Assembly: GCF_004354985.1 (NCBI RefSeq)
Contig: NZ_SMSK01000019.1
Span: forward strand, 54,733-118,732
DNA length: 64,000 nucleotides
Reading direction: 5' to 3'
Source of the DNA: Segetibacter sp. 3557_3
GTDB lineage: Bacteria > Bacteroidota > Bacteroidia > Chitinophagales > Chitinophagaceae
Part shown: piece after piece, positions 1-8,960 of the stretch
How the letters are laid out: each line of letters begins with the position of its first letter
Numbering within the stretch: the stretch's first letter is position 1
Program-made: the position numbers and the translations under genes
The notes under the pieces: generated by a model
Database searches by the model: none
What the model saw: only the letters and a program-made list of their open reading frames with translations
What the model was told of the DNA's origin: nothing

Positions 1-171
1 CGTATGCAACACTACTTGCCGCATTAAACAAAAGTGCGCAACGGCTTTGGACTAAGTATAGCAATAATCGGTATAGGTGCGCATTATGGGTAAGAGAATA
101 TTTTCTAAATTACGCACGCTCAATACAGGCGATAACAATAACGATTTCTTTTAGCGTAAAAACCAATCAAC
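1..171. other. left-edge region without recognisable gene
   Basis: No reading frame here gives a convincing protein and I see no RNA gene. It is the upstream region of the glycoside hydrolase that starts at 172 and may carry its promoter. The sequence is AT-rich around 90-160. Confidence 0.4.
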
Positions 172-1299
172 GTGGCCAATCATCAGCTTCGCATTTTCCG
201 AAATCCAATTATCTATTTTCTCGTTCTCATGCTTTTTGTTCGCTTGGATGCCCACGCGCAGCAGTCGAATGAAGACATTTTTAAAAGCAAGTACATAAAA
301 AACACGCTTCAAAAAGTTACGACCTGGCAGTTGCAAAACCCCAAGCACAGGCCGACCGATTGGACGAATGGTGCGTTTTACGCCGGGGTGGTGGCCGCTT
401 ATCAAACCACCAAAGCAGGATTTATACGGGACTCGCTACTTGCCCTTGGCGAAAGAACTGGTTGGCAGCCTGGTCCGCGTTACGACCATGCCGATGATAT
501 TGCAATCAGCCAGACCTATATTGATGTTTACCGGATGAAAAAGGACCGTAAAATGATACAAGGTACCATTGACACGGTGCAAAAGTTACGTACGGTTCCT
601 GGTCCTGAAATGAAGCGACATGGGATTACGTGGTGGTGGTGTGATGCCCTGTTTATGGCACCGCCAACGCTTGCAAAACTTGCAGTTACCCTGAAAGATC
701 CTTCCTACCTGGCGCTTAATGATTCACTTTTCAGGCAGACCTACGATTTGCTATACAACACTACAGAACACCTGTTTGCCCGCGACGCCAGCTACCTGGT
801 AACTAAAGAAGGGGTTGGTAAACGTGAAAAAAATGGCAAGCTGGTTTTCTGGTCGCGTGGTAATGGCTGGGTAATGGGTGGCCTGGTGAGGTTACTTGAA
901 GAAATGCCCACCAACCATCCAACCCGTAACTTCTACCTGGGTATCTATCGCGAGATGGCAGAAAAAATTATTACGCTTCAACAGCAAGACGGTTTGTGGC
1001 GGGCCAGTTTATTGGATCCTGAATCGTACCCGGGTGGAGAAGGCAGCGGTTCCGGTTTTTATTGTTATGCATTGGCCTGGGGGATCAACAGGGGACTATT
1101 ACCAAAAGACAAATACCTGCCCGCGGTACAAAAGGCATGGACAGGTTTAAACACCTTGTTATCCCCTGATGGCCGTGTGGGCTGGGTACAACCGATTGGG
1201 GCTGATCCGCAGAAGAACTTCAGTGCAGAAAGTTGGGAAGTGTATGGTGCAGGAGCTTTCCTGCTTGCTGGCTCCGAGGTAATCAAATTGAAGCGGTAG
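172..1299 (+). CDS. secreted GH105-type unsaturated rhamnogalacturonyl/glycuronyl hydrolase
   Basis: This 375-residue protein resembles YteR/YesR-family (GH88/GH105) hydrolases, which remove unsaturated uronic acid residues left by polysaccharide lyases. The start is a GTG; it is preferred over the in-frame ATG at 229 because only the longer form gives a complete signal peptide (basic n-region, hydrophobic core at residues 12-24, cleavage after AHA near 29). Family-like features are the WWWCDAL block at 154-160 with a likely catalytic Asp158, the aromatic glycine-rich WSRGNGW block at 227-233, and an SGSGFYCYALAWGINRG segment near 290. The expected product would act in the periplasm or at the surface on pectin- or ulvan-like oligosaccharides. 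No lyase or SusCD pair is adjacent, so the substrate is unknown. The length fits the family. Confidence 0.88.
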   Translation: MANHQLRIFRNPIIYFLVLMLFVRLDAHAQQSNEDIFKSKYIKNTLQKVTTWQLQNPKHRPTDWTNGAFYAGVVAAYQTTKAGFIRDSLLALGERTGWQPGPRYDHADDIAISQTYIDVYRMKKDRKMIQGTIDTVQKLRTVPGPEMKRHGITWWWCDALFMAPPTLAKLAVTLKDPSYLALNDSLFRQTYDLLYNTTEHLFARDASYLVTKEGVGKREKNGKLVFWSRGNGWVMGGLVRLLEEMPTNHPTRNFYLGIYREMAEKIITLQQQDGLWRASLLDPESYPGGEGSGSGFYCYALAWGINRGLLPKDKYLPAVQKAWTGLNTLLSPDGRVGWVQPIGADPQKNFSAESWEVYGAGAFLLAGSEVIKLKR

Positions 1300-1410
1300 T
1301 AGGCCGCTGCGCCATTAATTGGATTCATTGGCAACTTGTATTATCGCACTTGTCTAAATGAGCCCCCGACAAAGTCTATTTTGACACCGGTTTTCCGGCT
1401 CTTGCTGCTT

Positions 1411-1418
1411 TAGTTTTG
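1411..1418 (+). promoter_or_regulatory. Bacteroidota -7 promoter element (TAnnTTTG)
   Basis: TAGTTTTG matches the TAnnTTTG consensus of Bacteroidota housekeeping promoters. A TTTG lies at 1380-1383, but the 27-nt spacing is longer than the usual 19-21, so only the -7 part is convincing. The position places transcription start near 1424 and so supports ATG 1454, not the GTG at 1418, as the start of the next gene. Confidence 0.45.
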
Positions 1419-1453
1419 TGGAAAATACAAGTGTTCACGGTAACCCCATTGTC

Positions 1454-2062
1454 ATGAAATCAACTTCCATTTTATTATCCGTTTTGCTGTTGCTGGCCTT
1501 TAAAACAAAAGATAACCCACTCACGCAGGCAGAACGTAACTATGCTTCCACATCGCTTAATACAACTGCGCTGGAGGTAGCCAGTTCAATCAAAGGTTTG
1601 TCTAATGCACAGCTAAAGTTTAAACCTGGCCCAGACAAATGGTCGATTGAAGAATGTATGAAACACATTGCTGTTTCGGAAAAGAACTTGTGGAATTTGG
1701 TTGAAACTTCCCTGAAGCAGCCGGCTAACCCGGAAAAGAGGATTGAACTTAAAAATACAGATGAACAGGTTATAAAAGGCGGTGAGAGCCGGGAAAATAA
1801 GGTAAAAACGTTTGACGCACTGAAACCAGAAAACACTTCGTTTACTTCCGCTGCTCATGCGCTTACTTCCTTCACAGAAAGCAGGGAAAAACTAATTGCA
1901 TTTGTAAACAGCACCACCGAAGACCTTCGCAATCACGTGACCATCTTACCAATGGGAAGCTTCGACGCTTACCAACTTATCCTGCTGATATCGTCGCACA
2001 GCAAGCGGCACACGAAACAGATTGACGAAGTAAAGGCAGACCCAAACTTTCCTAAAAGCTAG
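1454..2062 (+). CDS. secreted DinB-superfamily protein
   Basis: A 202-residue protein beginning at ATG 1454. An upstream in-frame GTG at 1418 overlaps the promoter-like element and is rejected. Residues 1-16 form a hydrophobic leader (SILLSVLLLLAF), so export is likely. The rest has the DinB/YfiT four-helix pattern: PGPDKWSIEECMKHIAVSEKNL near 57-80 with a His in the first metal position, and SSHSKRHTKQIDEVK near the end with further His ligands. DinB proteins are often metal-dependent thiol transferases or of unknown function; this secreted Bacteroidota subgroup has no assigned reaction. It is monocistronic, with another DinB-like gene 10 kb away on the other strand. Confidence 0.8.
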   Translation: MKSTSILLSVLLLLAFKTKDNPLTQAERNYASTSLNTTALEVASSIKGLSNAQLKFKPGPDKWSIEECMKHIAVSEKNLWNLVETSLKQPANPEKRIELKNTDEQVIKGGESRENKVKTFDALKPENTSFTSAAHALTSFTESREKLIAFVNSTTEDLRNHVTILPMGSFDAYQLILLISSHSKRHTKQIDEVKADPNFPKS

Positions 2063-2256
2063 ACCCGGACCAGTCAGTAGCAGCGATTTGCCCGGGCTAA
2101 CAGGGATGACTAACTTATTCCAGGGCCCTCATAATTTGGGCTCCGTGCCTTCCGCGGAATACCTGCAGGTGTAGGCTGCTTCGCCTTTTGTCGCCGGGGG
2201 CATATTATTACTGCAGTTGGTTGTTTAGCAGCCTATGGTGATTCCATTTTACAGAA

Positions 2257-2562
2257 TTAATGCAGCCAATCACATCCGTAGATATTCAGTAAGGATGGCC
2301 AGACTTCGTTCATCAAATCACCCCTGGATACCCCTGTTTCTACCGTCACTGTTGGCCGCCTTTTAGATGAAGGGAAACTACAGTTTGCATCAATGAAAGC
2401 AGTTGTGTTTAATATTACACCGCCGGCAAAAGGTTGCAGAATGGCTGAAACCTCGAGTGGGATTTTATTCTTTGCCAATACCGGTTGGGTAAATAGTCCT
2501 GGTTGTTGAGCCAACAGCACCGGTAAAAGACCTAAGAGGAACAGTATGGAGAACTTTCTCAT
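2257..2562 (-). CDS. possible small secreted protein, function unknown
   Basis: This 101-residue minus-strand frame starts with a textbook signal sequence (MRKFSILFLLGLLPVLLAQQ), which is the main reason to list it. The remainder shows no recognised domain; it is Pro/Leu/Ser-rich with two Cys. It could be a genuine small exported protein or a decayed fragment of a larger secreted gene. No ribosome binding site is obvious, as is common in this phylum. A loose -7-like TAATGTTG lies about 50 bases upstream. Neighbours are unrelated. Confidence 0.4.
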   Translation of the reverse strand: MRKFSILFLLGLLPVLLAQQPGLFTQPVLAKNKIPLEVSAILQPFAGGVILNTTAFIDANCSFPSSKRRPTVTVETGVSRGDLMNEVWPSLLNIYGCDWLH

Positions 2563-2853
2563 AGTTTATAATGTTTTCGGGTTTAAGCCCCATTGCTTAC
2601 GACCACAACATTAACACACATCTAATTCGGCTTTTATGGTATGTGTTGAACATGCCGATAAATGTTACCATTCGACCAGGATGATCTCCGGATAACAAAA
2701 CAAGACTCGTCAACGGGTATATTCCATTTTCGTGAAAGCAGTATGTACCCGTCGCTCTTCTGAAGCAGGATTCACCACATATTCTGATCGTTTCGTCACT
2801 TTCCACCCAACACGGTCTTGTTAATGGACTAGCATTGCAGTCTAAACAATACC

Positions 2854-4383
2854 ATGACAGACTTAATAAAAAAGCCAACAAATTTTAACCGGATTGAATT
2901 CTGGGGAGCAGCGACCATATTTGTATTTATCATCTTCTTTTTTGTAACCGAAGGCATCGGGAATATTGTGAAAGACACGGCCCCGAACATGTTTCTGTTT
3001 GAACTTGCAGGCGTGCCTTTCGACGGCTACTCCAACTACTTCGTTCCCTTACTCATCAAGTACACCACGCTTTTTACTGCTTTTGTGCTGCTCAATTTTC
3101 TTTTGATACCCAGGCTTCTGAAGCGGGAAGCCATGATAAAAAATACCCTGCTGGTTATACTGGTTTTTATTTCCGCTTTTTTAATCTTTGGCGCAGCGGA
3201 TACATGGTTGGACGGCCATCTTTTTCCACAATATGCTTCTCCCGTACTGGCACAAAATGTAATATTTCAAAAGAGCCTTTTGTATACGTGCTGGTTGTCG
3301 GCCGTTTTCTTTTTTTACAGCCTGATCAAATATGCGGGTATTTATCTCTTATACAACTCGGAACTCATTAGGACACGATACCCATTTGTAACACGTGAGA
3401 TTATTGTTTCCGTAATTGTTTGGATGATTACCATGTTTCTGCTGGTTGTAGGAGATGCAGATAAAGAGATAGCCTTAGCCTGGGGCTGCATCATCCCATC
3501 CGGGATCATATGGTTTTCGTTTGCGTTTTACTATCTCATACCAAGGTCGGTGAACAAGAAGAGATCCTTCCTGCTCTACATCGGAAAAACTTTTTTGATA
3601 CTCCTGGTTACCTATTTGCCGGTTGCCTTGTTGATTATGTTGATCGTACAGGATGATGATGACGCTTTTAGCTTTAGCCTTTTTAATGCGCTTTTTCAAC
3701 TATTCATTACCGCACCATTATCGTGGGTATTATATAAGCAACACCTGAAAGGAAACGAAGAAGTTTATGTATTAAAAAAAGAGCTCGGAAAGTCAAACGC
3801 AAGCTTTGATTTTTTACGTTCTCAAATCAATCCGCATTTTTTGTTCAATGCACTCAATACCATTTATGGCACCGCCATACAGGAAAAAGCTGAGCGTACA
3901 AGTGAAGGAATCGAAAAACTTGGTGATATGATGCGGTTTATGTTGCAGGAAAATATGCAGGACAAAATCTCGCTGGCGCGCGAGGTAGAATATCTTAATA
4001 ATTACATCAGCCTTCAAAGATTGCGAACCGATACAAGCCCCGGAATAAACATTGAAACAAATATCCATGCATCGGTGATGCCTGTTGAGATCGCACCAAT
4101 GTTATTGATACCTTTTGTAGAAAATGCCTTTAAACATGGGATAAGTTTCCGCGAGCCCTCTCATATTAAAGTTAACCTGGAGGTTAAGGATGGGGGACTT
4201 TACTTTGACGTTTACAATACCAAGCACGTTAAAGTACAGAATGATCCGGAAAAAGACAAAAGCGGGATCGGGCTGACCAATGTTAAACAGCGTTTACAAC
4301 TGTTGTATCCCCGCAAGCATGAACTTATTATTCGCGAAACCAGCAACCAGTTTTTTGTACACCTTACACTGCAATTAACTTAA
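2854..4383 (+). CDS. LytS/YehU-type sensor histidine kinase
   Basis: A 509-residue membrane kinase. The N-terminal half has about eight hydrophobic helices (near residues 15-30, 60-82, 93-115, 140-165, 180-198, 205-230, 240-262 and 270-290). The cytoplasmic half carries the His_kinase (PF06580) signature: the H-box QINPHFLFNALNTIYG with the phospho-accepting His near 328, an N-box (LLIPFVENAFKHGIS) near 417-431, and a G-box (SGIGLTNVKQRLQLLY) near 470-485. Such kinases pair with LytTR regulators, and one follows at 4647. The 263-base gap between them is unusually long and holds a repeat element. The signal sensed is unknown. Confidence 0.93.
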   Translation: MTDLIKKPTNFNRIEFWGAATIFVFIIFFFVTEGIGNIVKDTAPNMFLFELAGVPFDGYSNYFVPLLIKYTTLFTAFVLLNFLLIPRLLKREAMIKNTLLVILVFISAFLIFGAADTWLDGHLFPQYASPVLAQNVIFQKSLLYTCWLSAVFFFYSLIKYAGIYLLYNSELIRTRYPFVTREIIVSVIVWMITMFLLVVGDADKEIALAWGCIIPSGIIWFSFAFYYLIPRSVNKKRSFLLYIGKTFLILLVTYLPVALLIMLIVQDDDDAFSFSLFNALFQLFITAPLSWVLYKQHLKGNEEVYVLKKELGKSNASFDFLRSQINPHFLFNALNTIYGTAIQEKAERTSEGIEKLGDMMRFMLQENMQDKISLAREVEYLNNYISLQRLRTDTSPGINIETNIHASVMPVEIAPMLLIPFVENAFKHGISFREPSHIKVNLEVKDGGLYFDVYNTKHVKVQNDPEKDKSGIGLTNVKQRLQLLYPRKHELIIRETSNQFFVHLTLQLT

Positions 4384-4405
4384 ACTGGTTTTCGTGCCTG
4401 GTCTG

Positions 4406-4517
4406 TTTTTGGGAGCCGGCCGTAGATAGCTGCGGGCCCGGTTCCCGCCCGGATGGACCCCCGGCAGAATGATTTCTTGTCGGGCTGGCGGTGCGAACGG
4501 GTTTCTCTCCCTTGTAC
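4406..4517 (-). repeat. R element, long form (copy 1)
   Basis: Read on the minus strand this begins GTACAAGGGAG and ends with GCCGGCTCCCAAAAA, the two boundary motifs of the dispersed R repeat. The middle is expanded by a GC-rich segment containing CCCGTTCG and CCGGGCGGG. It lies between the sensor kinase and its regulator. Coding capacity is nil. Confidence 0.6.
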
Positions 4518-4646
4518 GGTATAACACTATTCACCCCAATATGTCCGTAAGTTCCGGCAACATGCATTTGCCAAATTAATTTAGGGCGCAGCTTGTCTGG
4601 CAGCTGTTATAACTTTAACCTTACCCGGTTAACACCCGTATACTTC

Positions 4647-5327
4647 ATGAAAGCGATTGCAATAGATGATGAGCCAATAGCATTAGAGATCGTTAAGTCG
4701 CATGCTTCCAGGGTGCCTTACCTTGATCTTAAGGCAACCTTTACGGACGCTTTTAAGGCATTGGAATATTTGCAGAAAGAACATGTAGACCTCATTTTCC
4801 TCGACATCAAAATGCCGGATATGTCGGGGATCGACTTCTTTAACAGCCTTAATAAAAAGCCGCTTGTTATTTTCACCACTGCATACACTGAACATGCAGT
4901 AACCAGTTTCGAACTGGACGCAGTTGATTATCTGCTAAAGCCATTTTCGCTTTCCCGCTTTATCAAAGGCTGCAACAAAGCTTTTGAGCTATTTAACTTC
5001 AGGAACACATCCGAGCCCATCGACTTTCTTTATGTAAAAACGGGCTACGAACAGGTAAAGGTTTATTTTGACGATATCCTGTACCTGGAAGCCACCGGCA
5101 ACTATGTGACATTTGTCTCAAAAGATAGTTCGCTTCTTTCCCGCATTACACTCGCAGAAGCAATTGGACTGCTTCCGGCCAATAAATTTGCGCGGGTTCA
5201 CCGTTCTTACCTGGTGGCCATAAACAAGATCAATAAGGTCGATCGCCAGCAGGTTACGATTAATAAAACAGCCATCCCGGTAAGTGAGGCATACAGTAAG
5301 GAACTTAGTGCGCTGCTAAGCAGGTAA
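4647..5327 (+). CDS. LytTR-family response regulator
   Basis: A 226-residue regulator starting at ATG 4647; the longer frame from 4593 adds an implausible Cys/Asn-rich leader. Residues 1-115 are a CheY-like receiver with acidic pocket IDDEP and phospho-Asp in LIFLDIKMPD (Asp53), plus the conserved Thr (IFTTAY) and Lys (YLLKPF). Residues about 128-225 are a LytTR DNA-binding domain (EATGNYVTF, RVHRSYLV, VSEAYSKEL). It should be phosphorylated by the upstream LytS-type kinase and control target promoters directly. The pair is interrupted by a repeat, so separate transcription is possible. Confidence 0.95.
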   Translation: MKAIAIDDEPIALEIVKSHASRVPYLDLKATFTDAFKALEYLQKEHVDLIFLDIKMPDMSGIDFFNSLNKKPLVIFTTAYTEHAVTSFELDAVDYLLKPFSLSRFIKGCNKAFELFNFRNTSEPIDFLYVKTGYEQVKVYFDDILYLEATGNYVTFVSKDSSLLSRITLAEAIGLLPANKFARVHRSYLVAINKINKVDRQQVTINKTAIPVSEAYSKELSALLSR

Positions 5328-5531
5328 TCATTGTGCCCCGGTGGAAATCGTTTACAGGTATGGACTCTACTAATCCCTTACCTCCCCAGGTTTATAATGG
5401 AATAAAACAATCCGTATACATCAAGAGGAAAGGCTCACAAAAAAATATTTTCAAAAAATTTGGCCTGCTTGTCCGGTTAGTGAATACTCATTCGTCAAAA
5501 GAGAAAGTATTTTTAACTCAAAACAAATGTT

Positions 5532-5870
5532 ATGGAAAAGTTCATGCTCATCTTTCATGGAGGAATTCAACAAGATGCCTCACCACAGGACATGCAGGCA
5601 AATATGGGAAAATGGATGGAGTGGATCGAAAAACTGGATAAAGACGGTAAATACGTTTCAGGTGAGGCGCTTTTACCCGGTGGTAAAGTTGTGACCAGCC
5701 CTACTGCGGTTACCGACGGACCATACACCGAAGGCAAAGAAGTGGTTGGTGGTTTTTTTGTAATCAATGCAAATTCGATGGAAGATGCCGTTGGTGTTTG
5801 TCGTGATTACCCGGATTATGAATATGGCGGACAGGTACAGGTTCGACCAGTGATGCGGATAGAAATGTAG
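5532..5870 (+). CDS. YCII/DGPF-domain protein paired with ECF42-type sigma factor
   Basis: A 112-residue protein of the YCII-related (PF03795) fold. It starts MEKFMLIFHGG and carries the family signature around TDGPYTEGKEVVGGFF, with DGPY at 62-65 in place of the usual DGPF. Proteins of this kind are typically encoded directly beside ECF42 sigma factors, and here the next gene starts 3 bases after this stop codon. Their biochemical function is not established. Close spacing implies a two-gene operon. Confidence 0.9.
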   Translation: MEKFMLIFHGGIQQDASPQDMQANMGKWMEWIEKLDKDGKYVSGEALLPGGKVVTSPTAVTDGPYTEGKEVVGGFFVINANSMEDAVGVCRDYPDYEYGGQVQVRPVMRIEM

Positions 5871-5873
5871 GGT

Positions 5874-7145
5874 ATGCAGGAACCTGTTAACAAAATAGTA
5901 GATCATCTTTTCCGGCATGAGTCGGGAAAGATGATTGCTGTTTTATCCAAACTGCTGGGGTTGCAAAACCTCGGGGCAGCACAGGACCTGACACAAGATA
6001 CCCTTGTGCAGGCACTGTATACCTGGAGTTACAAGGGTCTGCCCGATAACCCCACCGCATGGCTGTACCGGGTAGCAAGAAACAAGGCCATAGACTACCT
6101 GAGGCGTGAAAAAACCTTCCGTGCTGTTCGCGCGCAACACGCAGTTTGGCTTAACGAACAATACACGGTTGATCCCGATGGATCCCTGTTTGAAGAAGGA
6201 CAAATTGAAGATAGTTTGCTCAGGATGATGTTTGCCTGTTGCCACCCTGCTATCCCGGTTGAGTCGCAAATTGCGCTTGTACTTAAAACCTTGTGTGGTC
6301 TCAGTGTTCCTGAGATTGCAAGGGCCTTTCTCCGTGATGAAGAAACCATTTCAAAAAGGGTTTACCGGGCCAGGGAAAAAATCAAGGCTGAAAATATCGC
6401 CCTGGAATTGCCATTGTCGCACGAGCTTCCGGCAAGGCTCGATGCAGTTTTACATGCGCTATACCTGCTGTTTAACGAAGGGTATAACTCTTCTCAACCC
6501 GAACAACTCATCCGCGAGGATCTTTGTGAGGAAGCGATGCGCCTGGCTTTCCTGCTTACCCAAACCCCCGCAACCAACCTGCCCCGCACAAATGCGCTGT
6601 TGGCGCTTTTTTGCTTCCAGGCTTCGCGGCTCAAGGCACGCCTCGGCGAACAAGGGAATATTATTCTGCTAAAACAACAGGATCGAAGCAAGTGGTACCA
6701 GCCTCTCATCAGCAAAGGCTATTTCTTTCTCGATACGGCCACACAACACGAAACTTCTATTTACCATCTTGAAGCGGCCATTGCCTACCTGCATGCCGTT
6801 GCCCCGTCGTTTGAAGATACAGACTGGAAAGCTATTTATTACCTGTACCAGGTGCTTGCTACTGAACACCCTACACCATTTATCCTGCTAAACAAAGCCA
6901 TTGCTGCCTCGTATGCACTAGATAAAAGGACTGCGCTTGAAGCATTAAACAACATACAGGGACTCGAAAATTATTACCTGTATCATACTGCCATCGGCGA
7001 AATCTATTTCGACCTGCACGAGCATGAACAGGCGTTGAAGCACTATCAAAAAGCATTATCGCTTACCCGTTCTGTTGCCGAACAACAGTTACTACAGCAA
7101 AAGTTATTGGCTTGTGTAAATGGTTTTACCCCTTCCGAATTGTGA
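5874..7145 (+). CDS. ECF42-type RNA polymerase sigma factor with C-terminal TPR-like extension
   Basis: A 423-residue sigma factor. Residues 1-75 contain region 2 (DLTQDTLVQALYTW, NPTAWLYRVARNKAIDYLRR). Region 4 follows at about 105-170 (MMFACCHPAIPVESQIALVLKT, then LSVPEIARAFLRDEETISKRV as the helix-turn-helix). The remaining 240 residues form a helical TPR-like domain (NEGYNSSQPEQLIREDLCEEA at about 200, AYLHA and LNKAIA repeats, HYQKALSLTRS near the end). That domain is the hallmark of group ECF42, which is thought to be regulated through it and not by a membrane anti-sigma factor. The upstream DGPF gene strengthens the assignment. The start is ATG 5874. Confidence 0.93.
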   Translation: MQEPVNKIVDHLFRHESGKMIAVLSKLLGLQNLGAAQDLTQDTLVQALYTWSYKGLPDNPTAWLYRVARNKAIDYLRREKTFRAVRAQHAVWLNEQYTVDPDGSLFEEGQIEDSLLRMMFACCHPAIPVESQIALVLKTLCGLSVPEIARAFLRDEETISKRVYRAREKIKAENIALELPLSHELPARLDAVLHALYLLFNEGYNSSQPEQLIREDLCEEAMRLAFLLTQTPATNLPRTNALLALFCFQASRLKARLGEQGNIILLKQQDRSKWYQPLISKGYFFLDTATQHETSIYHLEAAIAYLHAVAPSFEDTDWKAIYYLYQVLATEHPTPFILLNKAIAASYALDKRTALEALNNIQGLENYYLYHTAIGEIYFDLHEHEQALKHYQKALSLTRSVAEQQLLQQKLLACVNGFTPSEL

Positions 7146-7284
7146 TTAGTTCATGGTTTTATTTCACCTTCTGTATTCGATTTAGTAATTGAATCAACCT
7201 TCTGCCCGGAATGTTGTTAGGCTTCATTGCGACTCATACGCTCCGTTTTACTAAATTCGCGCGCATATTTTTACACTGTACATT

Positions 7285-8439
7285 ATGTTGATTGAACCGG
7301 GTTCTTTTAAGCGGATATTATGCCTTTGCGCAATGGTTTTAATAACCGTTAATGTCACCAAAGCTCAGGTACTGAAGAAAAGCTTCAACTGGCTGCTGCA
7401 TCATTCAATTATCGACACGACTTCACCTGGCAATCCCAGCTTCCGCCTTTACCCAACCCTTGCGTATGCGCCCGAAACCGATCTCGAAATTGGTATTACA
7501 ACCTTATACCTTTTCCAGGCAAATAAAGATACCAATAACCGGATCAGCGAATTAAATGCTTTTACTTTTTTTACGCTGCAGAGCCAATATGGTCTGTGGC
7601 TCGAAAATGCCATTTATGGCAATAAAGACAAGTGGTTTATTTTGGGACGTACACGGTTTCAACGTTTTCCCTTGTTGTATTATGGCATTGGTCCGAAAGC
7701 AATTAAGGACCACCCTGCCACCATCGATGCAAATTACTTTGTGTTTCGCCAACGGGTACTCCGCAATATTGCTCCCAACCTTTTCCTCGGACCGGAGATA
7801 GACTACCAGAGCCTTTATAATACCATTGTCGAGCACCATAAGGATGATCCTATCCGCGAGATGCCACCGGGTAGCAACGGTTCATCAAACCTGGGACTTG
7901 GTGGCGCCATTGTATACGACAACAGGCATAATGTCTTGAATGTTCGAAAAGGATATTTTGCCGAGGTGGGCCTGCTTAATTACTCACCCCGGTTGGGCAG
8001 CAAATATGGATTTACAGGTATTAATGCCGATTTCCGCAATTACCAACCGGTGAATAAAAGAGACGTTCTTGCCTTTCAGTTTACCGGGAACTTCTTTACG
8101 GGCGACGTGCCTTTTAACCAGATGGCATTTATGGGTGGCGAAACCATGATGCGTGGATACTATTATGGCCGTTACCGCGATAAGAATATGCTTGCCGCCC
8201 AGGCTGAATACCGTATGCTTCCTTTTGGATTTAGTAAACGCATTGGTGCCGCAGTATTTGCCGGTACAGCAGTCGTCGCGCCACGTATAGGCGATTTCGA
8301 AGCTAAAAACCTTAAACTCACCGGGGGTGCAGGTCTGCGGTATTTGCTCTTTCCTAAAAAAGACATCTTTGTCAGGCTCGACTTAGGGGTAACCCAGGAA
8401 GGCATCGGGGTCTACTTTTTTACCGGTGAAGCTTTTTGA
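7285..8439 (+). CDS. BamA/TamA-like outer-membrane beta-barrel (surface antigen D15 type)
   Basis: A 384-residue protein with a signal peptide (hydrophobic core near residues 10-23, cleavage near TKAQ). The mature part is rich in alternating aromatic/polar strands, with D15/Omp85-like motifs: GGAIVYDNRHNVLNVRKGYFAEV near 210, MAFMGGETMMRGYYYGRYRDKNMLAAQAEYR near 282-312, and a C-terminal strand ending in Phe. No POTRA repeats are present, so this is a barrel-only member of the Bac_surface_Ag family. These occur widely in Bacteroidota with unknown cargo. It appears monocistronic. Confidence 0.85.
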   Translation: MLIEPGSFKRILCLCAMVLITVNVTKAQVLKKSFNWLLHHSIIDTTSPGNPSFRLYPTLAYAPETDLEIGITTLYLFQANKDTNNRISELNAFTFFTLQSQYGLWLENAIYGNKDKWFILGRTRFQRFPLLYYGIGPKAIKDHPATIDANYFVFRQRVLRNIAPNLFLGPEIDYQSLYNTIVEHHKDDPIREMPPGSNGSSNLGLGGAIVYDNRHNVLNVRKGYFAEVGLLNYSPRLGSKYGFTGINADFRNYQPVNKRDVLAFQFTGNFFTGDVPFNQMAFMGGETMMRGYYYGRYRDKNMLAAQAEYRMLPFGFSKRIGAAVFAGTAVVAPRIGDFEAKNLKLTGGAGLRYLLFPKKDIFVRLDLGVTQEGIGVYFFTGEAF

Positions 8440-8655
8440 TGCTTCAATAGGATTTCCTCAACAAACAACTTCTGCAACAAGCCTATATCCGTTGGTGAGC
8501 ATCGTTATTGCCATTAATGCAGTCGAGCTGCCTGCTCCTCTACTGGTATCAGGATCTACCCGACCCTACCCGTAACCACCCGCTTGTTTTCGGGAGCCTT
8601 TAAAGAAATGACTTTATTCCAGATTGAGGCATTATTCCTTGCCAACCCGCTTTAT

Positions 8656-8810
8656 CCAATGTAATGCAATGTCGTTGACTTAAGAACTTTTTTTGGGAGC
8701 CGGCGTTCGGAAAACTATTGAGCATCGTTGTGTCACTCACTTGTACTTGCAGCTATTCTGTTCGGCTTTTTTTTATCTGATGCTTAAGTAAACGACATTC
8801 CAATGTAATG
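8656..8810. mobile_element. MITE-like element M1 with 17-bp terminal inverted repeats and an 11-bp flanking direct repeat
   Basis: The ends AATGTCGTTGACTTAAG (8668-8684) and CTTAAGTAAACGACATT (8783-8799) are inverted repeats with one mismatch. Directly outside them lies a perfect direct repeat, CCAATGTAATG, at 8656-8666 and 8800-8810, as expected for a target site duplication. The interior of about 100 bases has no ORF and contains a short-form R element on the minus strand. A duplication of 10-12 bases is typical of IS4-family transposases, which makes trans-mobilisation by such an enzyme plausible. No transposase is in the window. Confidence 0.75.
8688..8745 (-). repeat. R element, short form inside M1 (copy 2)
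   Basis: On the minus strand it starts GTACAAGTGAGTGACACAAC, continues with GATGCTCAATAG, and ends GCCGGCTCCCAAAAAAA. It is 58 bases long, the same length as the copy inside element M2. It supplies most of the interior of M1. Confidence 0.7.
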
Positions 8811-8960
8811 GTTTATTATCGCCTTCCTGCATTTTAACGTCTGCGTTCATCCGTAATAAAAACCCCTTATCCTTGGGAGGTATTTTCCTTCCTGTTTTGA
8901 CTTCTACTAAACACAAATCCGGCAACCTTTGCCCGTTGAAAAAGAATAAATTTTTTAACG

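Noticed and set aside
2597..2881. 94-residue minus-strand ORF with Cys-rich sequence
   Set aside because: It overlaps the start of the histidine kinase, has no signal or domain, and composition is unlike neighbours.
5333..5641. 102-residue plus-strand ORF before the YCII gene
   Set aside because: It overlaps the real YCII start in another frame and has no recognisable sequence.
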